This document shows, in pieces, positions 7,132-16,525 of a stretch of 37,115 bases of DNA. The position numbers and the translations under genes were made by a program. The stretch comes from Rhodoferax sp. (GTDB lineage: Bacteria; Pseudomonadota; Gammaproteobacteria; Burkholderiales; Burkholderiaceae_C), in the NCBI RefSeq assembly GCF_025356155.1, contig NZ_JANXUQ010000230.1:1-37115 (forward strand), in the 5' to 3' direction. The notes beneath the pieces were generated by a model. The model did not search any database and was not told the DNA's origin. It saw only the letters and a list, made by a program, of their open reading frames with translations. How positions within the stretch are numbered: position 1 is the first letter of the stretch; each line of letters begins with the position of its first letter.

Positions 7132-7983
7132 TCAGCCTCCATCGCCAGCAGATTCGTGGGGCCAATCGACACTGCCACGGTAGACGTGCCAGCTGGCATG
7201 ACCGAGCCACGGCCCTACCACTAACAGGCCCAGACTCCAGGGCAGCAGCATGGCCAGCACCAACAATACTGTCAGCAGCAGGCCCCACAGCAGCATCACC
7301 CCGGTGTTATTGAATACTACCTCCAGGCTGGTAATCGCGGCAGAAATTGCATCGGTATCGCGGTCCAGAATCATGGGAATGGAAACTACGGCAGTGGCAA
7401 ATACCATCGCGGCAAATGCCCCACCTACCACTGCATAGACAGCTACAAATTGCCAATTTTTGGGGTTAAACACGGCCTCCAGCACACCGGTGGTGGATGG
7501 CATGCCGGTATTGAAGAACACCGCAAACACCACCAGCGATGCCCTGCCCCACAGAAGCTCCAGCACCACCAGCACCAGGACCAGCAAGCCCATGCTGCCG
7601 AGATGGCGGTCCCAACAGGTAACGGACGCCCCCAGCTCCGGCGCGATGCCCAACTCCCGCCTGCGGCTGACCTCGTACAGGCCCATCGCCAGGAACGGAC
7701 CGATCAGCAGGCAGCCTGAGGCAATCGACAGGGTGTATTCGGGTTTGGAACGGAAGACGGCCGCTAGCACCACCGCCATGGTGCAAAAGGCCACACCGTA
7801 AAACGCGGCGATGCCGGGGCAAGCCAGCAGGTCGGAGAAACCTTTGCGCAGCCAGACGAAGGGCTGGCCCCAGGTGAGCGCAAGAATGGCTTTGCACGGC
7901 GCATCAGAGTGCGGCGGCACATAAGGACCGGGTGCTACCTGCGGTATCTGCTCGGTTGAATCCGTTGTGGATGAAGACTGCAT
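7132..7983 (-). CDS. DUF2189 family integral membrane protein
   Basis: A 283-residue inner-membrane protein. A polar, proline-containing N-terminus (about 1-40) is followed by five or six hydrophobic segments: around 60-77 (GIAAFYGVAFCTMAVVLAAVF), 87-102, 130-145, 178-200 and a paired stretch near 230-262 ending VGPWLGHASWHVYRG. The pattern, including the LIGPFLAMGLYEVSRRRELG motif, fits the DUF2189 family of uncharacterised proteobacterial membrane proteins. No catalytic residues are evident. It lies between the PLP lyase gene and the small lysine-rich gene on the same strand, with an 82-base gap before it. Function unknown. Confidence 0.8.
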   Translation of the reverse strand: MQSSSTTDSTEQIPQVAPGPYVPPHSDAPCKAILALTWGQPFVWLRKGFSDLLACPGIAAFYGVAFCTMAVVLAAVFRSKPEYTLSIASGCLLIGPFLAMGLYEVSRRRELGIAPELGASVTCWDRHLGSMGLLVLVLVVLELLWGRASLVVFAVFFNTGMPSTTGVLEAVFNPKNWQFVAVYAVVGGAFAAMVFATAVVSIPMILDRDTDAISAAITSLEVVFNNTGVMLLWGLLLTVLLVLAMLLPWSLGLLVVGPWLGHASWHVYRGSVDWPHESAGDGG

Positions 7984-8065
7984 GGCATGCAGCTTAAAGA
8001 AGCTGAGGACTCTTGGCTAGTGCGAAAAACACGCAAGGGCCATCGCGCAGCAGGCCTGATTGCGC

Positions 8066-9283
8066 TCAGCGCAGCAGGCTCAATGCCTGCTCAATGTCGG
8101 CCTGTAGGTCGGCAGCGTCTTCCAGTCCGATGGAGAAGCGCACCAGGGTCCCAGGCAGCAAATGGGCGGGCCAGCCCGAGCGCATGGTCTCCAACGCATA
8201 GGGCACCACCAGGCTGATAGGGCCACCCCAGCTATAACCCAGGCGGAACAGCTGGAGTGCGTCACAGAAGGCATCGGTCTGCGCCTGGCTGAAGCGCTTG
8301 TCCAGGATCACGCTGAACAGTCCGGCGGCGGTGCCATCGCTGCTGCCGCACAGGGCTTTCCAGTGTGCATGGCCCGGCGACTCTTCCAGCGCTGGGTGCA
8401 GCACTTGTACAAATTCGGATTGGGTCTGCGCCCAGGCTGCCAGCGTACGCGTGGCAACGTCGTGTGCGCGGTAACGCAGCGCCATGCTGGGCAGGGAGCG
8501 CAGCACCAGTTCCACATCATTCATGCCAACGCCCATACCGAAGCGCATATGGGTGAGCTTCAGTTTGAGGTGCAGGCCAGCATCGCGGGTGATGACGCTG
8601 CCCATGAGTACATCGCCGCCACCGCTAGGGTATTTGGTCAGAGCGTGGGCTGAAATATCGATGCCGACCTTAGGGCTGGCACCATGCACCAGGTCAAACG
8701 GGGCAAACGCCAGGCCCGCACCCCATGTGTTGTCCAGCGCGGTCAGCACCTTGCGGCGCTGGCAGATGCGCACCATTTCAGCGAGGTTGGGAAACTCCAG
8801 CGTGACCGAGCCTGCAGCTTCTAGCCAGACCAGTTTGGTGCGGCTAGAGATTTGGGCCTCAAGATCCTCCGGGTCCATGGGGTTGTAGTACTGGTGCGTA
8901 ATGCCCCAGCCCATGAGCTCCCCTTCTACCAAGGACTTGTTAGGGCCATAGACGTTGTCGGGCAGCAGCACCTCGTCACCACTTTTGAGCAGTGACAGCG
9001 CCACTAAGCCCAAGGCTGCCAGACCGCTGGGCACCAGCAGGCACTGGGCGCCGCCTTCCAGTGTGGCCAACCGCTCTTCCAGCGCGTAGCTGGTCGGCGT
9101 GCCATGCAAACCGTAGGTGTAGGCGGTCTTGTCCTTCCACTCGCGGCTGCGCATCGCGGCAACGGTGGGAAAGAACACGGTCGAGGCTTTGAATACGCCG
9201 GGCTGCGGGGCTTCAAAGCCTTTTGGCGGCACGTAGGGGTGATGGATGAGGTCGGTGGTGGGTTGGGTCACGTGGAAGTCCAT
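8066..9283 (-). CDS. metC: Cystathionine beta-lyase-type PLP enzyme (Cys/Met metabolism)
   Basis: A 405-residue PLP-dependent fold-type I enzyme. Motifs seen: TYGLHGTPTSYALEERLATLEGG (about 56-78), VPSGLAALGLVALSLL, the PLP-ring contact YGPNKSL, LDNTWGAG near 183-190 with the pyridine-binding Asp, and SAHALTKYPSGG with Schiff-base Lys217. Cystathionine beta-lyase splits cystathionine to homocysteine, pyruvate and ammonia in methionine synthesis. Cystathionine gamma-synthase or a cysteine-handling relative cannot be excluded from motifs alone, but the sequence resembles proteins annotated as beta-lyase. I start it at ATG 9283; an upstream TTG (9337) lies in an inverted repeat and is unlikely. 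No good ribosome site precedes ATG 9283. The 232 bases upstream are filled by the interlocked hairpins. Confidence 0.82.
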   Translation of the reverse strand: MDFHVTQPTTDLIHHPYVPPKGFEAPQPGVFKASTVFFPTVAAMRSREWKDKTAYTYGLHGTPTSYALEERLATLEGGAQCLLVPSGLAALGLVALSLLKSGDEVLLPDNVYGPNKSLVEGELMGWGITHQYYNPMDPEDLEAQISSRTKLVWLEAAGSVTLEFPNLAEMVRICQRRKVLTALDNTWGAGLAFAPFDLVHGASPKVGIDISAHALTKYPSGGGDVLMGSVITRDAGLHLKLKLTHMRFGMGVGMNDVELVLRSLPSMALRYRAHDVATRTLAAWAQTQSEFVQVLHPALEESPGHAHWKALCGSSDGTAAGLFSVILDKRFSQAQTDAFCDALQLFRLGYSWGGPISLVVPYALETMRSGWPAHLLPGTLVRFSIGLEDAADLQADIEQALSLLR

Positions 9284-9314
9284 TCTTTTTGGGTGTGACG
9301 TAGCGTAGAGCGCG

Positions 9315-9393
9315 CGCCGCAGAAGGGATAGCGCCAAGGCCTCAGAGGCGCTTCGCTTGCCAAGTCGGCTTTGGCGCTATCCCTTCTGCGGCG
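9315..9393. repeat. Long-arm hairpin I of an interlocked pair
   Basis: Arms 9315-9337 (CGCCGCAGAAGGGATAGCGC plus CAA) and 9371-9393 are perfectly complementary over 23 bases. The 33-base loop (9338-9370) holds a 27-base block at 9341-9367 (beginning CTCAGAGGCGCTTCG) whose exact reverse complement is the loop of the neighbouring hairpin at 9456-9482. It lies between the phosphoribosyltransferase and metC genes, ending 32 bases before the metC ATG. No T-run follows either end. Confidence 0.95.
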
Positions 9394-9482
9394 GTTCCCT
9401 GGCTATACCACTACCGATTACTGCAGCTTCCTGCCATGGTGTGCGGTGTCGGGGGCGACTTGGCAAGCGAAGCGCCTCTGAG
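9341..9482. repeat. 27-bp perfect inverted repeat linking the two hairpin loops
   Basis: 9341-9367 and 9456-9482 are exact reverse complements over 27 bases and are separated by 88 bases. Each copy forms the loop of a separate long-armed hairpin, so the two copies can pair with each other only if the hairpins open or if the loops pair with one another. The block starts with a small internal palindrome, GCCTC-A-GAGGC (9339-9349). No other copy of its GCTTCGCTTGCCAAG core was noticed in the window. Confidence 0.95.
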
Positions 9483-9507
9483 CCCCCGGCACTGCGCACC
9501 ATGGCAG
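9431..9507. repeat. Long-arm hairpin II of an interlocked pair
   Basis: Arms 9431-9456 (CTGCCATGGTGTGCGGTGTC plus GGGGGC) and 9482-9507 pair at 23 of 26 positions. All three differences are G-T pairs when read as plus-strand RNA and A-C mismatches on the minus strand, so the fold is intact only on a plus-strand transcript. The loop is exactly the inverted copy of the block in hairpin I. The element ends nine bases before the stop of the phosphoribosyltransferase gene. Confidence 0.93.
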
Positions 9508-9515
9508 AGCAAGAG

Positions 9516-10040
9516 CTACACGCTCCACTTCTGGATCAACTGCTCCGGCCGCATCGCGTCATAGCCTTCAAAGGGCTGGTGGATCCACGGATTGGTGGGC
9601 AAAAACTCTACCGAGTAGTCGGGCACGAAGGTCGACATGGCCTTGGTCCAGATCACGGCGCTGCGCAATTCGCTGATGGGGGCGTAGTCATGCTTGAGCT
9701 GGTGCACAACCGCTTTGAGCGTATGGCCAGAGTCGGCCAGGTCGTCGACCAGCAACACGCGCCCGGCGATCTCGCCCCTGGGCGTGGTGATGTAGCGGGC
9801 AATGTCCAGGTTGCCCTGCTGCGTGCCGGCTTCGGCCCGGTAGGAGCTGGTGGACATGATGGCCAGGGGCTTGTCGAACACGCGTGACAGGATGTCCCCC
9901 GGGCGCATGCCACCACGGGCCAGGCACAGGATGGTGTCGAATTCCCAACCCGACTGGTGGACCTTGATGGCCAGCTTTTCAATCAGGTTGTGGTATTCGT
10001 CATAGCTCACATAGAGGTGCTTGCCGTCTTCAGTCAACAT
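9516..10040 (-). CDS. Purine phosphoribosyltransferase (xanthine/hypoxanthine-guanine type)
   Basis: A 174-residue type I phosphoribosyltransferase, cytosolic, that attaches a purine base to PRPP for salvage. The PRPP-binding loop VLLVDDLADSGHT is at 95-107. The upstream CLARGGMRPGDILSR (about 39-53) is the diphosphate-binding loop of this fold, and the PWIHQPFEGYD tail contributes the hood. Proteins like this next to purA are annotated as phosphoribosyltransferase or Gpt-like in Burkholderiales; base preference (xanthine, guanine or hypoxanthine) cannot be read from the sequence. The start is firm: AGGAG stands six bases before ATG 10040. It follows purA on the same strand, with a dispersed repeat filling the 80-base gap, so two purine genes are adjacent. 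The interlocked hairpins begin just after its stop. Confidence 0.85.
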   Translation of the reverse strand: MLTEDGKHLYVSYDEYHNLIEKLAIKVHQSGWEFDTILCLARGGMRPGDILSRVFDKPLAIMSTSSYRAEAGTQQGNLDIARYITTPRGEIAGRVLLVDDLADSGHTLKAVVHQLKHDYAPISELRSAVIWTKAMSTFVPDYSVEFLPTNPWIHQPFEGYDAMRPEQLIQKWSV

Positions 10041-10043
10041 AGG

Positions 10044-10110
10044 ATGCTCCTGTATTTATAGCTACTCAACCAGTATTCACGAGGGCTACAGCCCGATTTC
10101 TCTTAAGAGA
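10044..10110 (+). repeat. Dispersed intergenic repeat, copy 2
   Basis: Elements in order on the plus strand: TATTTATAGCTACTCAAC, ATTCACGAGGGCTACAGCCC and GATTTCTCTTAAG. These match copy 3 (33851-33916) and the reverse of copy 1 (3503-3570). This copy has gained local symmetry: GGGCT-AC-AGCCC (10083-10094) and the 12-bp palindrome TCTCTTAAGAGA (10099-10110). It fills the gap between purA and the phosphoribosyltransferase gene, abutting the latter's ribosome site. Confidence 0.65.
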
Positions 10111-10120
10111 CCTGTCTAGA

Positions 10121-11557
<1,437 letters not shown>

Positions 11558-12706
11558 TCACAATACTTTTATAAGCCATTGGCCGGCGGACTGGTGCAGC
11601 TCGCGGTCGCAATGGAATTCATCAACTTCACTCTCGTGGCCGGGCAGCACGCAGACCACGGTTTCACCCTGGCGGCGCAAGGCGGCGATCGCGGCACGCA
11701 GCTCGGCGGCCTCGCCCCAGGGCGCGCGGATGGCGGCACGCAACGGGCGGTCAGCGGCCACAGCGGTCAGCGCCTTGATATCCAGGCTGAAGCCGACTGC
11801 GGGGCGTTTGCGGCCAAACACCAGGCCCACTTCGTCATACCGCCCACCGCGGGCAAGCGCATCGCTAGCACCGGGGGCATACAAGGAAAACATGGCGCCG
11901 CTATAGTAGGCGTAGCCGCGCAAATCGGCCAAGTCAAACGATACGCCAGCACCCGCTACGTGGCCGGACAACCATTTCAGATGGGCTAAGCCGGTCTGAA
12001 TGTCGGGTGTATCCGGCAACACCTTGCGGGCCTCTTCCAGCACAGACGCGTCGCCATAAAGTTGCAACAAATCGATCAGCGCACGCGACGTGACTGCGGG
12101 CGCTTGACGCAACAGTGTTTTGAGTTCGCTCGCGTCTTTGGCGGCCAGTGCAGCATGGACCTGGGCCCGCTGGACGGCATCCAGCGACAGATCTTTCAAC
12201 AGTGCATGCACGATACGTGCATCGGCCATGTCCAAGCTGATGTTGTCAATTTGGGCCACTTTAAGGCAGTCCAAAGCCAGCATCAACGTTTCCAGATCGG
12301 CCTCTAGACCAACATGGCCATAGATCTCAGCACCAAACTGAAGGGGTTCGCGGGTTGCGTGCGGGCCATCGGGTCGGGTGTGCAAAACGGGGCCGCAGTA
12401 GCACAGACGGGTCACGCCTTTGCGGTTGAGCAAATGCGCGTCGATGCGGGCGACCTGGGGCGTGCTGTCAGCACGCAAACCCATCATGCGGCCGGACAGT
12501 TGATCCACCAGTTTGAAGGTTTGCAGGTCCAGCGCCTCCCCGGTGCCCGATAACAGCGACTCCAGATGCTCCAGCAGGGGGGGCATGACCAATTCATAGC
12601 CATAGCATCTCGCCATGTCCAGCAGGTCTCTTCGTATTTCTTCGATGTGGCGCGCCTCGGAAGGCAGCACATCGGCAATGTGATCCGGTAAGACCCAGGC
12701 TGACAT
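11558..12706 (-). CDS. hisZ: ATP phosphoribosyltransferase regulatory subunit
   Basis: A 382-residue paralogue of histidyl-tRNA synthetase that lacks the anticodon domain. It binds the short form of HisG and makes histidine biosynthesis sensitive to feedback by histidine. Seen here: the N-terminal [12 protein letters not shown] opening, class II motif-2-like [15 protein letters not shown] near 105-119, QFGAEIYG in place of the synthetase's QF.Q.D.E.FG, and [13 protein letters not shown] near the C-terminus. The protein ends without a C-terminal alpha/beta anticodon-binding domain, separating it from HisS. hisG is not in the window. The hflC-hisZ-purA order is one I associate with Burkholderiales. 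No clear ribosome site precedes ATG 12706. The true hisS is also missing from its expected place upstream in this cluster. Confidence 0.93.
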   Translation of the reverse strand: MSAWVLPDHIADVLPSEARHIEEIRRDLLDMARCYGYELVMPPLLEHLESLLSGTGEALDLQTFKLVDQLSGRMMGLRADSTPQVARIDAHLLNRKGVTRLCYCGPVLHTRPDGPHATREPLQFGAEIYGHVGLEADLETLMLALDCLKVAQIDNISLDMADARIVHALLKDLSLDAVQRAQVHAALAAKDASELKTLLRQAPAVTSRALIDLLQLYGDASVLEEARKVLPDTPDIQTGLAHLKWLSGHVAGAGVSFDLADLRGYAYYSGAMFSLYAPGASDALARGGRYDEVGLVFGRKRPAVGFSLDIKALTAVAADRPLRAAIRAPWGEAAELRAAIAALRRQGETVVCVLPGHESEVDEFHCDRELHQSAGQWLIKVL

Positions 12707-12760
12707 GTAAAAAGTGCAGGCTATTAAAACCTAGATTTTACCGGGCTTGGCACCTCGTTT

Positions 12761-12952
12761 TCAGGCCCCTACCAGCCAAATCATCAGCAGACCGCCCAAG
12801 ATGCTGCACACGGCGAAAAAACGAATCTGCCCATCGCTGAGGGACAACAGCTGCGCAAACATCTTGCGCCACCCTGCGGGCGACACAAAAGGGAACAAGC
12901 CTTCGATGACCAGCACCAGGGCGACCGCCAACCAAATGGTGTCGCTGCTCAC
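12761..12952 (-). CDS. DUF2065 small membrane protein (YjeT-like)
   Basis: A 63-residue inner-membrane protein with two hydrophobic helices (about 6-24 and 43-61) separated by the loop PAGWRKMFAQLLSLSDGQIRF. This matches DUF2065, including its E-G-L-x-P-F-V-S-P turn and the R-x-F motif at the second helix. In many proteobacteria the family's gene sits right after hflC, as here, where it starts three bases beyond the hflC stop; a link to the HflKC complex is suggested by context only. The start is GTG 12952. A 54-base gap with no notable signal separates it from hisZ. Confidence 0.85.
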   Translation of the reverse strand: MSSDTIWLAVALVLVIEGLFPFVSPAGWRKMFAQLLSLSDGQIRFFAVCSILGGLLMIWLVGA

Positions 12953-12955
12953 ACC

Positions 12956-13858
12956 TTACTTCTTGGCGTTGACTGCGGGGGCAACCCCACCGCGGAAGAC
13001 CTTGAAGAACTCTGAAGACGATGGGTCGAGCACCATGACATCACTCTTGCTGTTGAAGCTGGCCTTATAGGCATCCAGGCTACGGTAGAACTGGGCGAAC
13101 TGGGGGTCCTTGCCGAAGGCTTCGGCATAGATGCGGGCAGCCTCGGCATCGCCCTCGCCTTTGATCTTTTGCGCATCGCGGTAGGCGTTGGCAATGGTTA
13201 CTTCGCGTTGGCGGTCGGCATCGGCGCGGATTTTTTCGCCTTCGGCCGCACCAGTGGAACGCAATTCGTTGGCAACGCGTTTACGCTCGGCTTCCATACG
13301 GCGGTAGACCGACTCCGTGATCGCTTCTACGTAATCCACGCGAGTAATGCGGACATCGACGATGTCGATGCCCCAAGGCTTGGCTCCCTTTACCTTGGCC
13401 AGTACTTCGGCTTTGACGTCGGCCATCAGGTCTTCGCGCTTCAGCGACAACAATTCTTTGACAGTGCGTTTGTTGACCTCTTCCTGGAAAGCATTGCGGA
13501 CCACACGGTTTAGTTGAATGGTGCCCGCACCTTCGTTCAGACCAACGTTGCGGATGTATTCCGTAGGCTCAGAGATGCGCCAGCGTACATACCAGTCGAT
13601 CACAACACGTTGCTTTTCGGCTGTCAGCATGGGTTCAGTGTCAGAGCTGTCCAGCGTCAACAGCCGCTTGTCAATGTAGGACACGTTCTGAAAAGGCGGT
13701 GGCAGCTTGAAGTTGAGACCTGGCTCAGTGATCACATCCTTGATCTGGCCCAGGGCATACACCACACCAAATTGGCGTTGGTCCACGACAAACAATGTAG
13801 AACTGGCCAGCGCAATCAGCACCAGCACCGACGAAAAAATCAATCCAATCCGATTCAT
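12956..13858 (-). CDS. hflC: HflC, modulator of FtsH protease (SPFH protein)
   Basis: A 300-residue SPFH/prohibitin-family protein anchored by one N-terminal transmembrane helix (about 5-25) with the bulk in the periplasm. It forms a cage with HflK around the FtsH protease and tempers its membrane-protein degradation. Seen in order: the TM segment, FVVDQRQFGVVYALGQIKDVITEPGL opening the SPFH domain, MTADVKAE-like DLMADVKAEV, VDVRITRVDY near 170, and a long charged helical region (VYRRMEAERKRVANELRSTGAAEGEKIRADADRQ) that supports ring assembly. ATG 13858 has AGGAG seven bases upstream and lies nine bases after the hflK stop, so the two are coupled. Length is close to other HflC proteins. Confidence 0.96.
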   Translation of the reverse strand: MNRIGLIFSSVLVLIALASSTLFVVDQRQFGVVYALGQIKDVITEPGLNFKLPPPFQNVSYIDKRLLTLDSSDTEPMLTAEKQRVVIDWYVRWRISEPTEYIRNVGLNEGAGTIQLNRVVRNAFQEEVNKRTVKELLSLKREDLMADVKAEVLAKVKGAKPWGIDIVDVRITRVDYVEAITESVYRRMEAERKRVANELRSTGAAEGEKIRADADRQREVTIANAYRDAQKIKGEGDAEAARIYAEAFGKDPQFAQFYRSLDAYKASFNSKSDVMVLDPSSSEFFKVFRGGVAPAVNAKK

Positions 13859-13867
13859 GGGGTGCTC

Positions 13868-15196
13868 CTAGCGGGATTCGCGTTCACGTGTACGGGCGGC
13901 ATCACGGCCGCGGGCATCGGCGCCCACTGCGGTAGGCGGTGTCACGTGGACAGGAGGTGTTGAAGCAGGCGATGCGGTGACCCCAGGGTCATTGACGGCA
14001 CCATTCATCTGCACGATCTTGTCCAAAGGCAAATACAGTAGGTTGGAACCTTGTTTAGAGTCCACCAGCACCTTGGTTACATTGCCATAGATCTGCTGCA
14101 TGGCATCGAGGTACATGCGATCCCGAGTGACCTGCGGAGCCTTTTGGTATTCGGTAAACACAGACCTGAAACGCTGCGCATCGCCTTGCGCCTGTGCCAC
14201 CACGCGCGCCTTGTATGCCTCTGCCTCTTCCTTCAAACGGGAGGCGGAACCGACTGCACGGGGGACCACGTCGTTGGCATAGGCCTGGGCTTCGTTCTTG
14301 GCCCGTTCGCGCTCTTGCCCGGCTTTGAGTACATCGTCAAATGACGCTTGCACCTGCTCTGGGGGGCGTACGCCACCAGACTGTAGATTGATACCGACCA
14401 CTTCAACGCCCACTTTGTAGCGGTCCAGAATGGCCTGCATCATGGCCCGCACACGGGGTGCAATCTGGTCACGCTCCTCGGAGAGAGCTGCATCCATCTT
14501 CATCTTGCCCAGTACTTCGCGCACCGAAGTTTCAGCAGCCTGTACAACGGCGTCCGCAGGATTTTTACTTTCAAACAAGAAGGCGCGCGCATCGTTCAAG
14601 CGATATTGAACTGCAAACTTGATGTCCAGGATGTTTTCATCCTGTGTGAGCATGGCCGATTCACGTAGTCCAGTGGCTTTGAGCACGTTGTCGCGTCCTA
14701 CGTCCACGGACCGAATCTGCGTGACAAACACCAATTCGTGGTTTTGAATGGGGTAGGGCAAGCGCCAGTTGAAGCCGGCGTTGACCGTGCCTTTGTACTT
14801 GCCAAACTGTGTGATAACAGCCTGCTGCCCTTCTTGCACAATGAAAAAGCCCGTGCCCAGCCAAATCATGACGAGCACGGCAACAATCAACCCGGCACCG
14901 ATACCCGCATTCTTCATGTCGGGCTGAAATCCGCCCCCCGCCCCACCGCGCGGTGGTTGCGAAGGCTTGCCAAACAGACTACCTAGTTTGCGGTTGAAAT
15001 CCTTCCACAGCTCGTCCAAATCAGGTGGACCGCCAGCTGGCGCGTTGTTGTTCTTGCGGCCATTCGGCGAACCATTGTCCAGCGGCGGCTTGTTAGGCTC
15101 ATTGTCCGGTGGCGGTGGTGGTGCGCCTTCCGTTTTACTGCCGTCGCTCGGCTTGTCATCACCGCGCCCCCAGCGGGAATCGTTCAGATTGAACAT
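13868..15196 (-). CDS. hflK: HflK, modulator of FtsH protease (SPFH protein)
   Basis: The partner of HflC, about 442 residues from the start chosen here. A glycine- and proline-rich cytoplasmic leader (APPPPPDNEPNKPPLDNGSPNG) precedes one transmembrane helix (IGAGLIVAVLVMIWLGTGFFI). The SPFH domain follows (VQEGQQAVITQFGKYKGTV, VFVTQIRSVDVG), and then a helical region rich in Glu, Ala and Arg. The C-terminal tail is low-complexity (ASPASTPPVHVTPP...RERESR). I start it at ATG 15196 because HflK proteins typically open with NLNDSRWGRG. An in-frame ATG at 15274, nearer the hflX stop and with a weak GAGA ribosome site, would add 26 residues and cannot be excluded. Minus-strand order is hflX-hflK-hflC. 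Confidence 0.95.
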   Translation of the reverse strand: MFNLNDSRWGRGDDKPSDGSKTEGAPPPPPDNEPNKPPLDNGSPNGRKNNNAPAGGPPDLDELWKDFNRKLGSLFGKPSQPPRGGAGGGFQPDMKNAGIGAGLIVAVLVMIWLGTGFFIVQEGQQAVITQFGKYKGTVNAGFNWRLPYPIQNHELVFVTQIRSVDVGRDNVLKATGLRESAMLTQDENILDIKFAVQYRLNDARAFLFESKNPADAVVQAAETSVREVLGKMKMDAALSEERDQIAPRVRAMMQAILDRYKVGVEVVGINLQSGGVRPPEQVQASFDDVLKAGQERERAKNEAQAYANDVVPRAVGSASRLKEEAEAYKARVVAQAQGDAQRFRSVFTEYQKAPQVTRDRMYLDAMQQIYGNVTKVLVDSKQGSNLLYLPLDKIVQMNGAVNDPGVTASPASTPPVHVTPPTAVGADARGRDAARTRERESR

Positions 15197-15298
15197 CCTT
15201 TGTACCCAATGGGGCAAAGAGACTGCGTTGAAAGCAAAAATACGAACAGGTGGTTTCATTTCGTCGTTTTTCATAGATCTGTCTCGGATTGTGCCTAC

Positions 15299-16471
15299 TC
15301 AGCGGTCGTCCCCAAGGTTTGCGGGGGAAACCTCCGCTGAATTTTGTTCAGTCGCGGGTAGGCGTGCAATATCGGCCAATCGCTTGCGCAACGCTGGCAG
15401 GCCGGTTGCGTCTCTGGCGCTTACAAAAATACGCGGTGTTTGCAAGCCATCGATTTCAAACTCGTCTTCCTGCTTGAGAGGCTGATGTTCAACATCCAAT
15501 GCATCAATTTTATTGAACACCAACAGCTGAGGAATGCCGTCAGCGCCGATCTCGTTCAACACGCTTTGCACTTGCAAAATCTGTTCGGCAAAATGGGGGT
15601 TGGCAGCATCTACAACATGCAACAGCAAGTCCGCGTCAATCGCCTCTTGCAGCGTAGCCTGGAAGGCGTCCACCAGTCCGTGCGGCAGGTCACGAATGAA
15701 GCCCACCGTATCCGACAAAGACACCGATCGCCCCGCCTCACCTAGATAGAGCTGACGCGTGGTCGTATCCAGCGTGGCAAAAAGCTGATCAGCGGCATAG
15801 GCGCGGGCTTTGACCAGAGCATTGAACAGCGTAGATTTGCCTGCATTGGTGTACCCAATCAGCGAAATATTGAAGGCGTCACGGCGTTCGCGCTGGCGCC
15901 TCTGGGTCTGCCGCTGTTTCTTGACTTTGCTCAAACGCTCTTTGGTGCGCTTAATGGTCTCACCAATCATGCGTCGGTCCAACTCGATCTGCGCCTCGCC
16001 CGGGCCACCACGCATGCCGATACCACCACTTTGGCGCTCCAGGTGCGACCAACGCCGCACCAACCGCGTGCTTAAATATTGCAAACGCGCCAATTCAACC
16101 TGCAACTTGCCTTCATGGCTGCGCGCACGCTGGGCAAATATCTCCAGAATGAGGAAGGTTCGGTCGTTGACCGGTAGCTCAAGATGGCGCTCAAGATTGC
16201 GCTGTTGACCAGGGCTCAAGCTCTGGTCAAATAAAACCTCTTTGGCGCCCAATTGAGTAGCCAGCAATTTGATTTCGTCCGCTTTGCCAGAGCCGATGAA
16301 GAGAGCGGCATCTGGCGCCCTGCGCTTACAGGTCACGCGGGCAACTGGCAGCATGCCCGCAGTTTGAGCCAATAAGCCCAGCTCTTCTAACTCGCCGTCA
16401 AAATTGGGACCGCCCAAGTCCACACCGACCAAGATGGTAGGCGCATTTGCAGGTTGAAGCGCTGCTGTCAA
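15299..16471 (-). CDS. hflX: HflX ribosome-associated GTPase
   Basis: A 390-residue GTPase that binds the 50S subunit and splits stalled 70S ribosomes under stress. The N-terminal HflX domain carries SGKADEIK (about 61-68) and the glycine-rich RQSGGIGMRGGPGEAQIELDRR (about 145-166), followed by a basic coiled coil (TKERLSKVKKQRQTQRRQRERRD). The G domain has G1 GYTNAGKSTLFN near 205, G2 in LFATLDTTTR, G3 DTVGFIRDLP and G4 NKID. The only usable start is TTG 16471: an in-frame stop lies upstream with no ATG or GTG between, and the family's N-terminus (TILVGVDLGGP) begins just after it. There is no obvious ribosome site, so initiation may be weak or depend on coupling to hfq. Confidence 0.95.
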   Translation of the reverse strand: MTAALQPANAPTILVGVDLGGPNFDGELEELGLLAQTAGMLPVARVTCKRRAPDAALFIGSGKADEIKLLATQLGAKEVLFDQSLSPGQQRNLERHLELPVNDRTFLILEIFAQRARSHEGKLQVELARLQYLSTRLVRRWSHLERQSGGIGMRGGPGEAQIELDRRMIGETIKRTKERLSKVKKQRQTQRRQRERRDAFNISLIGYTNAGKSTLFNALVKARAYAADQLFATLDTTTRQLYLGEAGRSVSLSDTVGFIRDLPHGLVDAFQATLQEAIDADLLLHVVDAANPHFAEQILQVQSVLNEIGADGIPQLLVFNKIDALDVEHQPLKQEDEFEIDGLQTPRIFVSARDATGLPALRKRLADIARLPATEQNSAEVSPANLGDDR

Positions 16472-16525
16472 ATTAACTACGGGAAAGCGGACGTTTCGAA
16501 AACGGGGCCTCTACAGCCCGGGTAC

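Noticed and set aside
9315..9507. Interlocked inverted repeats as a pair of intrinsic terminators
   Set aside because: No T-run follows any arm on either strand, and the arms and loops are far longer than in normal terminators.
11558..12706. hisZ as the missing histidyl-tRNA synthetase
   Set aside because: It lacks the C-terminal anticodon-binding domain, has altered synthetase motifs, and matches the HisZ layout in length and position.
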